From the NCBI RefSeq assembly GCF_023155275.1, contig NZ_JALMUV010000022.1, positions 1 to 64,000 of the forward strand: 64,000 bases of DNA. Reading direction: 5' to 3'. The translations under genes and the position numbers were made by a program. The notes under the pieces are model-generated. The model saw only the letters and a program-made list of their open reading frames with translations, was not told where the DNA came from and did not search any database. Source of the stretch: Streptomyces rhizoryzae. GTDB lineage: Bacteria; Actinomycetota; Actinomycetes; Streptomycetales; Streptomycetaceae. Below are positions 36,367 to 45,069 of this stretch, one piece after another (position 1 is the first letter of the stretch; every line of letters starts with the position of its first letter).

Positions 36367-37323
36367 TCACGGATCGTGCGGCACGGGGAGGCCGCAGGCC
36401 CTGCGGGCCTTCGTGAGCTGCTCCTCGGGGTCACCGAAGGCGCTCCACGGCATCCGCGAGGCGTAAGGGCCCATGGCCGTGAGGACCTCGCGGGCCTCGA
36501 ATTCCTGCCGGGCCATGAACAGTGCGTGGGCGAGGTAGGCGAGGTCGACGACCGGGGTGAAGCGGTAGGCCGCCACGGTCGGGAACCAGGAGCGGTACAC
36601 ACCGGTCGCGGCGGTGACCCACTGGGGCTGCTCCCAGGTGCGGTCGGCCAGCGGCGCACCGGGGTTGTAGTCGTCCACCAGGGCCACCAGGGGGAGCAGC
36701 CGGAGCGGTGAGGCGGCCGGGGCACGCTGGCTCAGGAAGGCGGCGACGTCCCAGCTGGCGCTGGCGGAACCGCCGTGGCGGGTGAAGAAGAAGGCCAGGA
36801 AGCGGTGGTGCGCCTCGCGGTGCCAGGGGGCGGTCCGCAGGATGTGCGCGAAGAGGTACCAGGGCCCCGTGGGCGCGGTCAGCAGCCCCTGGGGGGCGGG
36901 GTCCGCGGGACGGTCGAGGCGGGACAGGGCGAGCTGGGCGACCCAGGGGGTGGGGTCCTCGGGCGCCAGCTTCGCGGCCCGTTCGCAGGCCGTGCGGGCT
37001 ATCCGCTCCAGGGCGCCGGCCCGCCGGTCGCCGGCGTCGGCCATGCGCAGCGCCCGCAGCATCGCGACCCTGGCCCACAGCAGGGCGGCCTCCGGGCCTG
37101 GTTCCTCGTCGAGCCAGCGTTCGGCCAGATCGGTGCCGCCCGCTTCCGAGGCGAGGACCAGGGAGCGGTGCGCGCGCAGTTCGAAATCCCCGCGGGTCTG
37201 CGCCAGCACCTCGTGGGCGCTGCGGTAGCGCCCGGCCCGGACGTCCATACAGGCGCGCGCCAGCGCCCGGTCATCGGCTGCTGGACTCCATACGTACTGT
37301 CCCTCGAAAGAGCCGGCCGGCAT
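36367..37323 (-). CDS. Uncharacterised TPR-like protein
   Basis: 318 residues from ATG 37323, preceded by GGGAGGGGAA. Ala/Arg-rich helical protein with repeat-like segments (RAGRYRSAHEVLAQTRGDFE, LAERWLDEEPGPEAALLWAR) similar to tetratricopeptide helices. It has no membrane segment or signal. Proteins of this kind are common in Streptomyces, with no known role. It is first in the gene order with the APC permease 56 bases downstream. Confidence 0.75.
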   Translation of the reverse strand: MPAGSFEGQYVWSPAADDRALARACMDVRAGRYRSAHEVLAQTRGDFELRAHRSLVLASEAGGTDLAERWLDEEPGPEAALLWARVAMLRALRMADAGDRRAGALERIARTACERAAKLAPEDPTPWVAQLALSRLDRPADPAPQGLLTAPTGPWYLFAHILRTAPWHREAHHRFLAFFFTRHGGSASASWDVAAFLSQRAPAASPLRLLPLVALVDDYNPGAPLADRTWEQPQWVTAATGVYRSWFPTVAAYRFTPVVDLAYLAHALFMARQEFEAREVLTAMGPYASRMPWSAFGDPEEQLTKARRACGLPVPHDP

Positions 37324-38297
37324 GTTCCCCTCCCGGTGCACGCGGGTGCCGTGCGGCGCCCGCGCATTCCGTCCATGCCGAATTCGGCTGGACCGCCGCC
37401 GCTGGTCAGTCGGCAGCGGGCCACACCCTACTCATTTCCTCCGCTTTTCGAAAACAGTCGTCTGGAATATCTGGTTCCGCACCTTTTCACCGGAACGCGG
37501 GGGAAAGCCGAACGACCGGGACAGGACATTTCAATGGCATATTCAGCCCTTCTCGCGCGCACCGGCGGGCCGGCGGCCCCCTCCCGGCCGCGGCCGGCAC
37601 CCGCGCCGTACGGCCGGCCGTCCCCGCCGCCGAAGCCCGCGGGGACCCCGTCCGCAGCCGGGCCACGGACGTCGATTCCCGGCCAGTTGGCGTACGCCGG
37701 GCCCCGGCCGCGGCCGGCCGGCATCCCCTCCGCCACCGCGGGGACGCGCACGGACCGGCCGGGCTGCGACCGGAGCACCGGAGGCCGGTCGAACTCGCTT
37801 GCGCCTGGCGCGACTTCGGGGGGACGGCCGGCGGCGGCACCGGTCCCCCGGGCGCGGCACGGGAACCCGCGGCACCCGTAAAGAATGCATAAGAAAACGG
37901 ATGCCGTTTCCCCCCGCCGCACGGCACCGGACCGAGCGGCCCGCGGGCGCCCCACCTGCCCCGGAACACGGCAAACATGAAATCGGCTCAAGAGCAACCG
38001 TAATTAGCGGAAGCTACTATCCGGAAGCGCGCGATCACATGTAGCGTTCGTTCCGACCGGTGACGTGACGGTTGTTCACGTCACGGTTGCGTCGGACCTG
38101 GGCGCGACCGCCCTCCCGCACAGGGGTGGGAGGGCGATTGCCCCGCCGGCCGCACCCGCACCACCCATGCCGGTGCACCGGTCCGGCTCCGCACCGGTCT
38201 GCGCAGCGAATGCGGCGCGGTGAACAGCGCGCCGCACGTCGAGCACCGCCATGTCTGTCCGAACACGCCTGCTTTGCAAGAGGAATGGGCCCAGATC
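37324..38297. promoter_or_regulatory. Long intergenic region with 9-bp inverted repeat GTGACGTGA/TCACGTCAC
   Basis: Nearly one kilobase between a minus-strand and a plus-strand gene, containing only the doubtful 115-codon frame. At 38060-38084 there is a perfect inverted repeat with nine-base arms and a seven-base spacer, about 215 bases before the winged-helix gene. It is strong enough to be an operator or a regulatory RNA stem. Confidence 0.5.
37534..37881 (+). CDS. Possible small Pro/Gly-rich protein
   Basis: 115 codons from ATG 37534, with AGGA nine bases upstream and good third-position G/C (roughly 85 %). The sequence is Pro/Arg/Gly-rich without motifs, membrane helix or recognised family. 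It could be chance in this G/C-rich gap. Confidence 0.3.
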   Translation: MAYSALLARTGGPAAPSRPRPAPAPYGRPSPPPKPAGTPSAAGPRTSIPGQLAYAGPRPRPAGIPSATAGTRTDRPGCDRSTGGRSNSLAPGATSGGRPAAAPVPRARHGNPRHP

Positions 38298-38876
38298 ATG
38301 TTTATGAACGCGTCGACGACCCCCCTTGCGTTGCGACCGGAGGCCGATTTCGGCCGGCCGGCCCTGGCCGGCCCCGGCGAAGGACCACCCCTGGCGGTCG
38401 ACCGGCTCCCCGACGGCAAGTGGCAACTCACCCTGCACGATCTGGAGCCGGTCTCGGTGCGCCGGCTGACCTCCGACAAGGTGCACATCATCCTCGCCCC
38501 GCCGCACGCGGCCGCGCCGCCCGTGCCCGCCGCGGCCACCGCCGCCCCGCACGCCCCGGCCGGTCCCCCGCCGCCGGCCGGGGAGAGCGCGCCGGCCCCG
38601 ATCCAGATCGACACCGCGGCCCGCACCGTCACCGTCGACGGCCGCCAGATCGACGTCCCCCGGCTGGAGTTCGACCTGCTCGCCCACCTGGTGCTCAACC
38701 CCCGGCGGGCGTTCACCCGGCAGCAGCTGATGGCCGCGGTGTGGCCGGACTGCCGCTCCAGCGCCCGTACGGTCGACGTGCACATCGCCCGGCTGCGCCG
38801 GCGGCTGGGGCCGGGCCTGCGGAATTCCATCAGCACGGTCTTCGGCGTCGGGTACAAGTACCTCCCGACGCCGTGA
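38298..38876 (+). CDS. OmpR/PhoB-type winged-helix regulator without receiver domain
   Basis: 192 residues from ATG 38298 (a second in-frame ATG is at 38304). The N-terminal ~95 residues contain a short conserved-looking block (LPDGKWQLTLHDLEPVSVRRL) and an Ala/Pro linker. The C-terminal ~95 residues are a Trans_reg_C domain (PRLEFDLLAHLVLNPRRAFT, TVDVHIARLRRRLG, VFGVGYKY). With no phosphorylation site it is not a normal response regulator. It may act constitutively or respond through its N-terminus. Confidence 0.85.
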   Translation: MFMNASTTPLALRPEADFGRPALAGPGEGPPLAVDRLPDGKWQLTLHDLEPVSVRRLTSDKVHIILAPPHAAAPPVPAAATAAPHAPAGPPPPAGESAPAPIQIDTAARTVTVDGRQIDVPRLEFDLLAHLVLNPRRAFTRQQLMAAVWPDCRSSARTVDVHIARLRRRLGPGLRNSISTVFGVGYKYLPTP

Positions 38877-38903
38877 AACGCACCCCGTAGCGGGGCTGGA
38901 GAA

Positions 38904-38946
38904 ACGGTCCGGCAGCAGGCACGCCGACAGCAGGCCGCCGGACCGT
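38904..38946. terminator. Hairpin between convergent regulator and hoxX
   Basis: ACGGTCCGGC pairs perfectly with GCCGGACCGT across a 23-base loop, between two convergent stops. Works in both directions if it is a terminator. Confidence 0.7.
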
Positions 38947-38949
38947 CCT

Positions 38950-40665
38950 TCAGCTCCGTCTCACGGGGCCCTTCGGGTTGAGGTGGTCCGGGGTGCCGGC
39001 CGGCGGCTCCTTGCGGACGAAGGCCCGGCGCAGCGCGTGGTACGGCGCGGCCGGGTCGAAGAACGTGCGCCGCATACGGGCGAGTTCGTCCGCCCGGTAG
39101 GCGGCGAGCGGCCGGTGGGCCTCGTCGCCGTCCCGGCGGGCCTTCTTGGCGGCGATCCGGGCCTGGATCCCGGGCGAGGCGGCGAGCCGGCGGGCCAGTT
39201 CACCGGTGCGGCCGCCGAACTCCCCCGCGGCGCAGTCGATGACCCGGTCGACCAGCCCCAGCCGCTGCGCGCTCGCCGCGGTGACCGGCAGCGCGCGGTC
39301 CATCAGGTGCGCGGCGGTCTCCGCGCCGACCCGGCGGGGCAGGGTGTACGTCCAGTATTCCGAGCCGTGGAGCCCCATGAGCCGGTAGTGCGGGTTGAGC
39401 ACGGCGGCCGAGCGGCACCAGACCTCGTCGGCGGCCAGCGCCAGCATCGCGCCGCCGGCCGCCGCGTTCCCGCCGAGCGCGGCGACCACCAGCCGGTCGG
39501 TGGTGGTGAGCACCTCGTGCACCAGGTCGTCGATGGCGTTGATGTTGGCCCAGGACTCCGCGGCGGGGTCGGCGGCGGCCTCGATGACGTTGAGGTGGAT
39601 GCCGTTGGAGAAGAAGTCCCGCTGTCCGCCGAGGACCAGGACCGAGGTGGGCCGGGTGCGGGCGTGGCGGAAGGCGGCGAGCAGCCGCCGGCACTGGTCG
39701 GTGCTCATCGCGCCGCCGGGGAAGGAGAAGCGGAGGAATCCGGCCGGTCCGTCCTCGTGGTAGCGGATGTCCGCCCAGGTGCGGGGGGCGTCGCCGGGCT
39801 CCAGGGGGGCGGGCAGTTCGGGCAGGGCGGGGAGCCGGTCGCCCAGGGCGAGGGTGGCGGGGAGCTTGACGGGGGTGGGGCCGCCGGGGGTGCGCGCCGC
39901 GCGGAGTTCGGGGATCCACACGGCGCCGTCCGCGGTGGCCCGGCAGATCGCGCCGTGGCGGGTGGCCAGGAGCGCGCCGGGGCGGCCGGTGAGGGTGTCC
40001 TCGGGGTGGCCGCCGTGCAGGAACCACGTGCCGCCCAGGAGTCGGTCCCGTACGCCGGGGCGGGAGTCGGCGGCGCGGAGGCTGCGCAGCACGGAGTCGG
40101 TCGTGGCGGTGGCCCAGTCGATGCGGCGGTCGTCCTGGCGCAGCGGCGGCCGGGGGCGGCCCAGGAGCCGGGCGGCGGGCAGGGTGTGCTGCGGCTCGGG
40201 GCGGTAGGTGCCGGAGGCGAAGCGGTCCACGGCGGTGAGCACCGCCTCGATGGCGGCGTCGGCGATCTCGTTGCGGTACAGGTCGCTCTTGCCGATCTCC
40301 GGGACGGGGCACTCGGCGGTCGCCCAGATGTCGCCGGCGTCCATCTCGTCGTTCGCCTGGAGGACGGTGACGCCCCAGCGGTCGGCGCCCGTGTGGAGCG
40401 CCCAGTCCACCGAGGAGGGGCCGCGGTCGCCGAGCGGGCCGGGGTGGACGATCAGGCAGGGCCGGGCGGACCAGACCTCGCGGGGGACGGCGGTGGTGAG
40501 CATCGGCGCCAGGATCAGGTCGGGCGCGTGCCGGGGCACCAGCGCGGCCAGCGGGGCGTCGCGGGTGACCAGTTCGACGCCGAGCTGGTGTCCGCGGTCG
40601 GAGAGTTCGGCGTGGACGCGCTGGGTGAGGCTGTTGAACGCGCCGGCGATGAGCAGGATGCGCAC
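38950..40665 (-). CDS. hoxX: HoxX-like hydrogenase maturation protein (formyltransferase-enoyl-CoA hydratase fusion)
   Basis: 571 residues. The N-terminal formyltransferase-type domain (FNSLTQRVHAEL, LIVHPGPLGDRGPSSVDWA, EMDAGDIWA) is joined to a C-terminal crotonase domain (SFPGGAMSTDQCRRLLAAF, GGQRDFFSNGIHLN, GGNAAAGGAMLALAADE). This is the architecture of HoxX/HypX, which makes the CO ligand of NiFe-hydrogenases from a formyl-tetrahydrofolate-derived unit under oxygen. No hydrogenase subunit or hyp gene is present in the window. It stands alone, divergent from the peptide operon at 41 kb. Confidence 0.9.
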   Translation of the reverse strand: MRILLIAGAFNSLTQRVHAELSDRGHQLGVELVTRDAPLAALVPRHAPDLILAPMLTTAVPREVWSARPCLIVHPGPLGDRGPSSVDWALHTGADRWGVTVLQANDEMDAGDIWATAECPVPEIGKSDLYRNEIADAAIEAVLTAVDRFASGTYRPEPQHTLPAARLLGRPRPPLRQDDRRIDWATATTDSVLRSLRAADSRPGVRDRLLGGTWFLHGGHPEDTLTGRPGALLATRHGAICRATADGAVWIPELRAARTPGGPTPVKLPATLALGDRLPALPELPAPLEPGDAPRTWADIRYHEDGPAGFLRFSFPGGAMSTDQCRRLLAAFRHARTRPTSVLVLGGQRDFFSNGIHLNVIEAAADPAAESWANINAIDDLVHEVLTTTDRLVVAALGGNAAAGGAMLALAADEVWCRSAAVLNPHYRLMGLHGSEYWTYTLPRRVGAETAAHLMDRALPVTAASAQRLGLVDRVIDCAAGEFGGRTGELARRLAASPGIQARIAAKKARRDGDEAHRPLAAYRADELARMRRTFFDPAAPYHALRRAFVRKEPPAGTPDHLNPKGPVRRS

Positions 40666-40926
40666 AGCGGACTCCCTGGGGTACTGGAACCGATGGACGA
40701 GGGGTGATCGTCACCTGTGTGCGGTCGCCGGGCGGCGGACCCGCTGGTGAGGTCACCCGATCGCGGCCGGCGGGGCGGCCGGGCGGCGGACTCCACCCTC
40801 ATCCGCCCGGTGCCGCGGCGGCTGCCTGATACGCCGTCAGGAAGTTCCGGTCCAGGGCATTCCGGCGGGATCCCGCCAAAGTTGGCGCGCCGGACCGCGT
40901 TACCGGCGGCCGGACATTGCCATTCA

Positions 40927-40956
40927 TTGACAGTCGCTTGGCGAGCCTTTTACCTT
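40927..40956 (+). promoter_or_regulatory. Strong promoter of the GCIS-repeat peptide operon
   Basis: TTGACA (40927-40932) and TACCTT (40951-40956) with an 18-base spacer: a near-consensus vegetative promoter, one of the best in the window. Expected transcript start near 40963, giving a ~70-base leader. Confidence 0.7.
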
Positions 40957-41033
40957 CGGTGGAGTCGGCATCGGCGCAGCTCAGCCGCGCCTGTCCGGGT
41001 GCCGCGCCCCTTCACCCCACTTCGGAGGTCCCC

Positions 41034-41198
41034 GTGGAGCAGCTCATCAAGAAGATGGCCCAGGACGACGTCTGGCGCAGCTGGGTGGCCGCCAACTCCG
41101 CCGGGCAGGACCCGCGGACGGCCAAGAGCGGCTGCATCAGCGCCGCCCCGAAGTCCGGCTGCATCAGCGCCGCGCCCAAGGCCGGCTGCATCTCCTGA
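41034..41198 (+). CDS. Short peptide with three GCIS repeats, candidate RiPP precursor
   Basis: 54 residues from GTG 41034, preceded by CGGAGG. The first 30 residues form a helical leader-like part (VEQLIKKMAQDDVWRSWVAA). The end consists of three copies of a 9-residue unit, K-S/A-GCIS-AAP, with Cys at 34, 43 and 52 exactly nine apart and the last copy stopping at Ser54. A conserved leader plus tandem identical cores is the pattern of multi-core ribosomal peptides. It leads an operon with an adenylate-forming enzyme, a GRDP-like protein and an exporter. I know of no described product class with this combination. Confidence 0.8.
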   Translation: MEQLIKKMAQDDVWRSWVAANSAGQDPRTAKSGCISAAPKSGCISAAPKAGCIS

Positions 41199-41316
41199 CG
41201 TCCGGCCCCTGACGCCGGAGGGCCGGCGGCGCCGCACCCCGCCGCCGGCCCTCCGGTACGGCACACCCCGCGCCCGGACGGCGCCGCCCGTCCGCGCCCA
41301 CACCCCGAGGGATTCC

Positions 41317-42558
41317 ATGGAAGGTCAGCCGACCGCCGAGATCATCGAGCAGATCCGCGACATCCCGCTCTACCGCGAGTCGCTGGCGAAGGGCCACTTC
41401 CCGGTGCTCGACAAGCCGGATCTCGCCCGCGGCTTCCCGGACAACTGGATGACGCCCCGGCTGGCCGCCGCACTGGAGTCCGGCGAGGCCGAGTTCGTGC
41501 TGTCCACCGGCACCAACCACGCCCGGATGCAGCTCATCCGGCCCCCGTACTTCCTGCTGCGCTCCTACTACCGGCTGTGGAGCGAGCACCCGGACATCGC
41601 GGCCACCTGGGAGGCCGGGTGCCGCCGGGTCTCCCTGACGACCGTACTGGCCACCGAGCACGTCGCCCGGGTCAACGCCGCCCGGCGCGGCACTCCGCCC
41701 GCGCCCGTGCCGGGGCCCGACGAGCGCCGGCTCGACGACCGCACCAGCTACCTCAACCTCCGGCTGGACCCCGCCCTGTGGGACCGCGACGACATCGTCC
41801 GGATGCTCGCCGAGATCCGCGCCGCCCAGGAGGCCCACCCGCAGGGCTGGTACCACCTCGACTGCTCCGGCTACCACCTCGCCCACCTGGTGCGCCGGGT
41901 CGGCCAGGAGGGGCTGTGGGACGACTTCCCGCCACCCGCCAGCATCATCCACGCCTACGAGTACACGCCGGTGAACGTACGCCGCTTCCTGCACCAGCAC
42001 TTCGCCTGCCCGATCATCGACCTCTTCGGCAGCACCGAACTGGGCTATCTCTACTCCAGCGACCGCCGCGGCACCTACCGGCCCCATCTGGACGGGATGA
42101 GCGTGGAACTCCACCCCGTCGCCCCGGGCAGCACCCTCTACCACCTCATCGTCTCCAGCGTCCGCAACCCGTACATGCCACTGATCCGCTACCGCTCGGG
42201 CGACTGCGTCCGCACCACCGACGGCTCCCCCGACCCGGCCGGGATCGCCCAGTTCGCCGGGCGCCACAAGGAGTTGCTGGACACCCGGCACGGCCCGGTG
42301 GCCCAGGGCGACCTCGACCGGTGCGTCAGCGCGGCCACCCCGCACGTCTTCGTCCAGCAGCTGCGGCCGGCCGGCCCCACCGAGGCGATCCTGGCGTACA
42401 CCACCTTCAGCGGCGCGCCGCTGGGACGGGCGGAGACCACCGCCCTGGAAGCGGCCGTCTCCGACCTCACCGGCCGGCACTGCCGCGCCGATCACCGCCC
42501 CCACATCCCCATCGGCCGGTCCGGGAAGTACTCCTGGCTCGCGGGAGGAACGGCATGA
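41317..42558 (+). CDS. PaaK/LuxE-like adenylate-forming enzyme
   Basis: 413 residues. ANL-superfamily motifs are recognisable: STGT (63-66) in place of the usual SSGTTG phosphate loop, FGSTELGYLY (237-246), RYRSGD (291-296), GRHKELLD (315-322), and a C-terminal RSGKYSWL whose Lys404 matches the catalytic Lys. It is closest in layout to phenylacetate-CoA ligase and LuxE acyl-protein synthetase, which activate a carboxylate as its adenylate and pass it to a thiol. In this operon it may activate the peptide C-terminus, or an acid to be placed on the repeated Cys or Lys residues (inference). Overlaps the next gene by ATGA. Confidence 0.85.
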   Translation: MEGQPTAEIIEQIRDIPLYRESLAKGHFPVLDKPDLARGFPDNWMTPRLAAALESGEAEFVLSTGTNHARMQLIRPPYFLLRSYYRLWSEHPDIAATWEAGCRRVSLTTVLATEHVARVNAARRGTPPAPVPGPDERRLDDRTSYLNLRLDPALWDRDDIVRMLAEIRAAQEAHPQGWYHLDCSGYHLAHLVRRVGQEGLWDDFPPPASIIHAYEYTPVNVRRFLHQHFACPIIDLFGSTELGYLYSSDRRGTYRPHLDGMSVELHPVAPGSTLYHLIVSSVRNPYMPLIRYRSGDCVRTTDGSPDPAGIAQFAGRHKELLDTRHGPVAQGDLDRCVSAATPHVFVQQLRPAGPTEAILAYTTFSGAPLGRAETTALEAAVSDLTGRHCRADHRPHIPIGRSGKYSWLAGGTA

Positions 42559-43085
42559 CCACCCGACGGACCGCGCCGGCCCCCGCGGACCGGCCGATAT
42601 CGGCCGGCGCCCTCCGGGAGCTGCTCGGCGCCCGCCTGCACACCGAAGTGGTCCGCCACGCCGCCGAACGGACCGGCGTGCCGGAGGAGTTCGCGGCCCG
42701 CCAGGTCACCGAGTGCCTGCGCTACCTCTACCTCGTCTCCCGCCACCGCGACCGGCTCAGCGGGCTGTTCCTCCCCGTCGAGCAGGACATCGACGAGATC
42801 TGGCACTACCTCATCCTCCAGACCCGCGCCTACCGCGCCCTGTGCGCCCGGCTCCCGGGCGGCTTCTTCATCGAGCACCGCAGCATCGGCTACGAGGAAT
42901 ACCAGCGGGAGCCGGGCCGGGAGCAGGCCATCGAAGAGGCGCTGCGCTGGATCCCGCTGTACTGCCGGGAGTTCGGCCCGTTCGACGAGGGCGCGCTGCC
43001 GCACTGGACCATCGTGCGCTTCCTGCACCAGCGGATGGGCATGTCGCTGGCGGAGATCGCGGCGCTGGGGCCGCCGGCCGCATGA
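42555..43085 (+). CDS. GRDP-like (glycine-rich domain protein-like) conserved protein
   Basis: 176 residues, coupled to both neighbours by ATGA overlaps, with GGGAGG upstream. The central block EQDIDEIWHYLILQTRAYRALC with a following FFIEHR resembles the His-containing helical repeat of the GRDP-like family, where WH...H patterns could bind metal. Biochemical function of the family is not established. Its fixed place between an adenylating enzyme and an exporter suggests a dedicated role in peptide processing. Confidence 0.65.
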   Translation: MTTRRTAPAPADRPISAGALRELLGARLHTEVVRHAAERTGVPEEFAARQVTECLRYLYLVSRHRDRLSGLFLPVEQDIDEIWHYLILQTRAYRALCARLPGGFFIEHRSIGYEEYQREPGREQAIEEALRWIPLYCREFGPFDEGALPHWTIVRFLHQRMGMSLAEIAALGPPAA

Positions 43086-44302
43086 GCGTCACCGCACCGC
43101 GGCGGCTGCTGGCCGTCCTGGTCTTCTCCCAGGTCCTCAGCGGCGCGGGCCTGGCGGCCGGGATCACGGTCGGCGCGCTGCTCGCCGAGGACCTGCTCGG
43201 CTCCACCGGCCTGGCCGGGGTGCCCAGCGCCCTCTTCACCGCCGGCTCGGCGCTGGGTGCCGTGGCCATCGGCCGGCTCTCCCGGCGCCGCGGCCGCCGT
43301 CCGGGGCTCGCCCTGGGGTACGCCGCCGGGGCGCTCGGCAGCCTGGGCGTGGTGGCCGCCGCCGCGCTGGGCAGTGTCCCGCTGCTCCTCCCGTCCCTGC
43401 TGGTCTACGGGGCCGGTACCGCGACGAACCTGATGGCGCGGTACGCGGGCGCCGACCTCGTCCCGCCGGAGCGGCGCGGGCGGGCGGTGAGCACCGTGCT
43501 GTTCGCGACCACGCTCGGCGCGGTGGCCGGCCCCAACCTCGTGACGGCGACGGGCGGGCTCGCGGCGGCCTGGGGCCTGCCCCGGCTCACCGGGCCGTTC
43601 CTGCTGGCCACCGCGGCGTTCGGGGCGGCGGCCGCCGTCCTGGGGTGCCTGCTGCGGCCGGACCCGCTGCGGCCCGGGGCCGGCGGGCCGCCGCCGCACG
43701 GCACCGCGGCCGGCTCCGGCGCGCGGCCTGTGCACCGTCGCCAACTGGGCGCCGGGACCGCGGTGATGGTCCTCACCCAGCTGGTGATGATCGCGCTGAT
43801 GACCATGACCCCGGTGCACCTGCGGGCCCACGGGCACGGCACCCAGGTGGCCGGAGTGGTGATCGCGCTGCACGTCGGCGCGATGTTCCTGCCGTCGCCG
43901 CTGACCGGGCTGCTGGTCGACCGGGCCGGGCCGCACGCGGTGGCCGCGGCCTCCGGGGTGGTGCTGGCGGCGGCGGGGCTGCTCGCCACCACCGCCCCGT
44001 CGCACGCGGTGCCGGCGCTCGCGGCGGCGCTCGCACTGCTCGGCCTGGGCTGGAACTTCGGGCTGGTCAGCGGCACCACCCTGGTCACCGGCGCACTGCC
44101 GCCGGAGCGCCGCGCCGCCGCGCAGGGGCTGGTGGACACCGGCATCGCGCTGGCCGGTGCGGTGGGCGGGACGGTGTCGGGGCCGGTGCTGGCGGCGGCC
44201 GGATTCCCGGTGCTGGCGCTGGTCTGCGGGGCGCTCGCGGCGGCCGTGGTCCCGGTGGCCCTGCTCGCCGCACGGGGTGGCGGCGACGCCCGTTATCCCT
44301 GA
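43082..44302 (+). CDS. MFS transporter of the peptide operon
   Basis: 406 residues with about twelve hydrophobic helices and a motif-A loop IGRLSRRRGRRPGLALG after helix 2, repeated as GLLVDRAGPHAVAAASG. Last gene of the operon (ATGA overlap). Probably exports the matured product; MFS carriers move small molecules, which implies that the final product is small, perhaps single repeat units. Confidence 0.88.
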   Translation: MSVTAPRRLLAVLVFSQVLSGAGLAAGITVGALLAEDLLGSTGLAGVPSALFTAGSALGAVAIGRLSRRRGRRPGLALGYAAGALGSLGVVAAAALGSVPLLLPSLLVYGAGTATNLMARYAGADLVPPERRGRAVSTVLFATTLGAVAGPNLVTATGGLAAAWGLPRLTGPFLLATAAFGAAAAVLGCLLRPDPLRPGAGGPPPHGTAAGSGARPVHRRQLGAGTAVMVLTQLVMIALMTMTPVHLRAHGHGTQVAGVVIALHVGAMFLPSPLTGLLVDRAGPHAVAAASGVVLAAAGLLATTAPSHAVPALAAALALLGLGWNFGLVSGTTLVTGALPPERRAAAQGLVDTGIALAGAVGGTVSGPVLAAAGFPVLALVCGALAAAVVPVALLAARGGGDARYP

Positions 44303-44561
44303 GAAAGCCCGCAACATGGCGTCATTTCTCGTTTTCATACTGGAAACCTGGATGCTGGACTATGAGAGCGCGGCCCCAGGGGACGCGGCCGGCGCCGAGC
44401 GCCCGCGGCCGGGACCGCGTCGCCCCACCCCGACCGTGCGACGGTGCGGCCCGCCGGGCGTGTCCCGGGCGGCGGGCCGGCCCTTTCTGCCGCGTTGCTG
44501 CCGAATTCCTGCCGAACGACGGAACGGCCCCGGAGGACCCGGGGCGAAGCGGAGGACGACC

Positions 44562-44975
44562 ATGCGCAAGGACACCGGCATACCGGGGCGCCGCCCCCGG
44601 ATACCGGCCCTGGGCCGGCTGCCGCTGACCGTGCTCGCCGTCGTCCTGGCGTTCCTGCTCGGCGCGGCGGCGCCCACGGCCGCGGTCAAGCCGGTCCGCG
44701 CCGCCGCCTCCGCCGCCACCGGTGCCGCCGGGGCGCCCGCCGCCACCGCCGGCTCGGAGGAGGAGAAGCACTCCAAGCGCGAGACCGAACGCAGCCGTCC
44801 CCGGCGCGTGGCCCCGGCCGCGGAGGCGGTGCCGCCCACCGGGCGGCCGCGGCCCGCGGCACCGGGCGCGGCGGCCGACGGCCTCGCCGCGGGGCGGATT
44901 CCGGCCGCCTACGGGATGCCCCCGGCCGCCGGGCCCGCCGAACTCCCCGTTCTCCACTGCGTGTTCCGCTGCTGA
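44562..44975 (+). CDS. Small membrane-anchored or secreted protein ending HCVFRC
   Basis: 137 residues after GGAGGACG. A signal-anchor helix at residues ~18-40 (LPLTVLAVVLAFLLGAAAP) is followed by Ala/Pro/Glu-rich disordered sequence and a conserved-looking C-terminus LPVLHCVFRC with two Cys and a His. Hypothetical proteins with this ending occur in Streptomyces. It precedes the carbonic anhydrase and may be co-transcribed with it. Function unknown. Confidence 0.7.
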   Translation: MRKDTGIPGRRPRIPALGRLPLTVLAVVLAFLLGAAAPTAAVKPVRAAASAATGAAGAPAATAGSEEEKHSKRETERSRPRRVAPAAEAVPPTGRPRPAAPGAAADGLAAGRIPAAYGMPPAAGPAELPVLHCVFRC

Positions 44976-45069
44976 CCGGCCCCGTGGCCCGCGGCCCCGC
45001 GCCGCACCACCCGAGCGCCGGACGTTCCCGCCACCCCTCGGTGGCCCACCTTCAGCAGGAGACCTCCTC

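Noticed and set aside
37428..37997. Minus-strand frame in the long intergenic region
   Set aside because: No ribosome site, motif or family; the opposite strand frame is equally weak.
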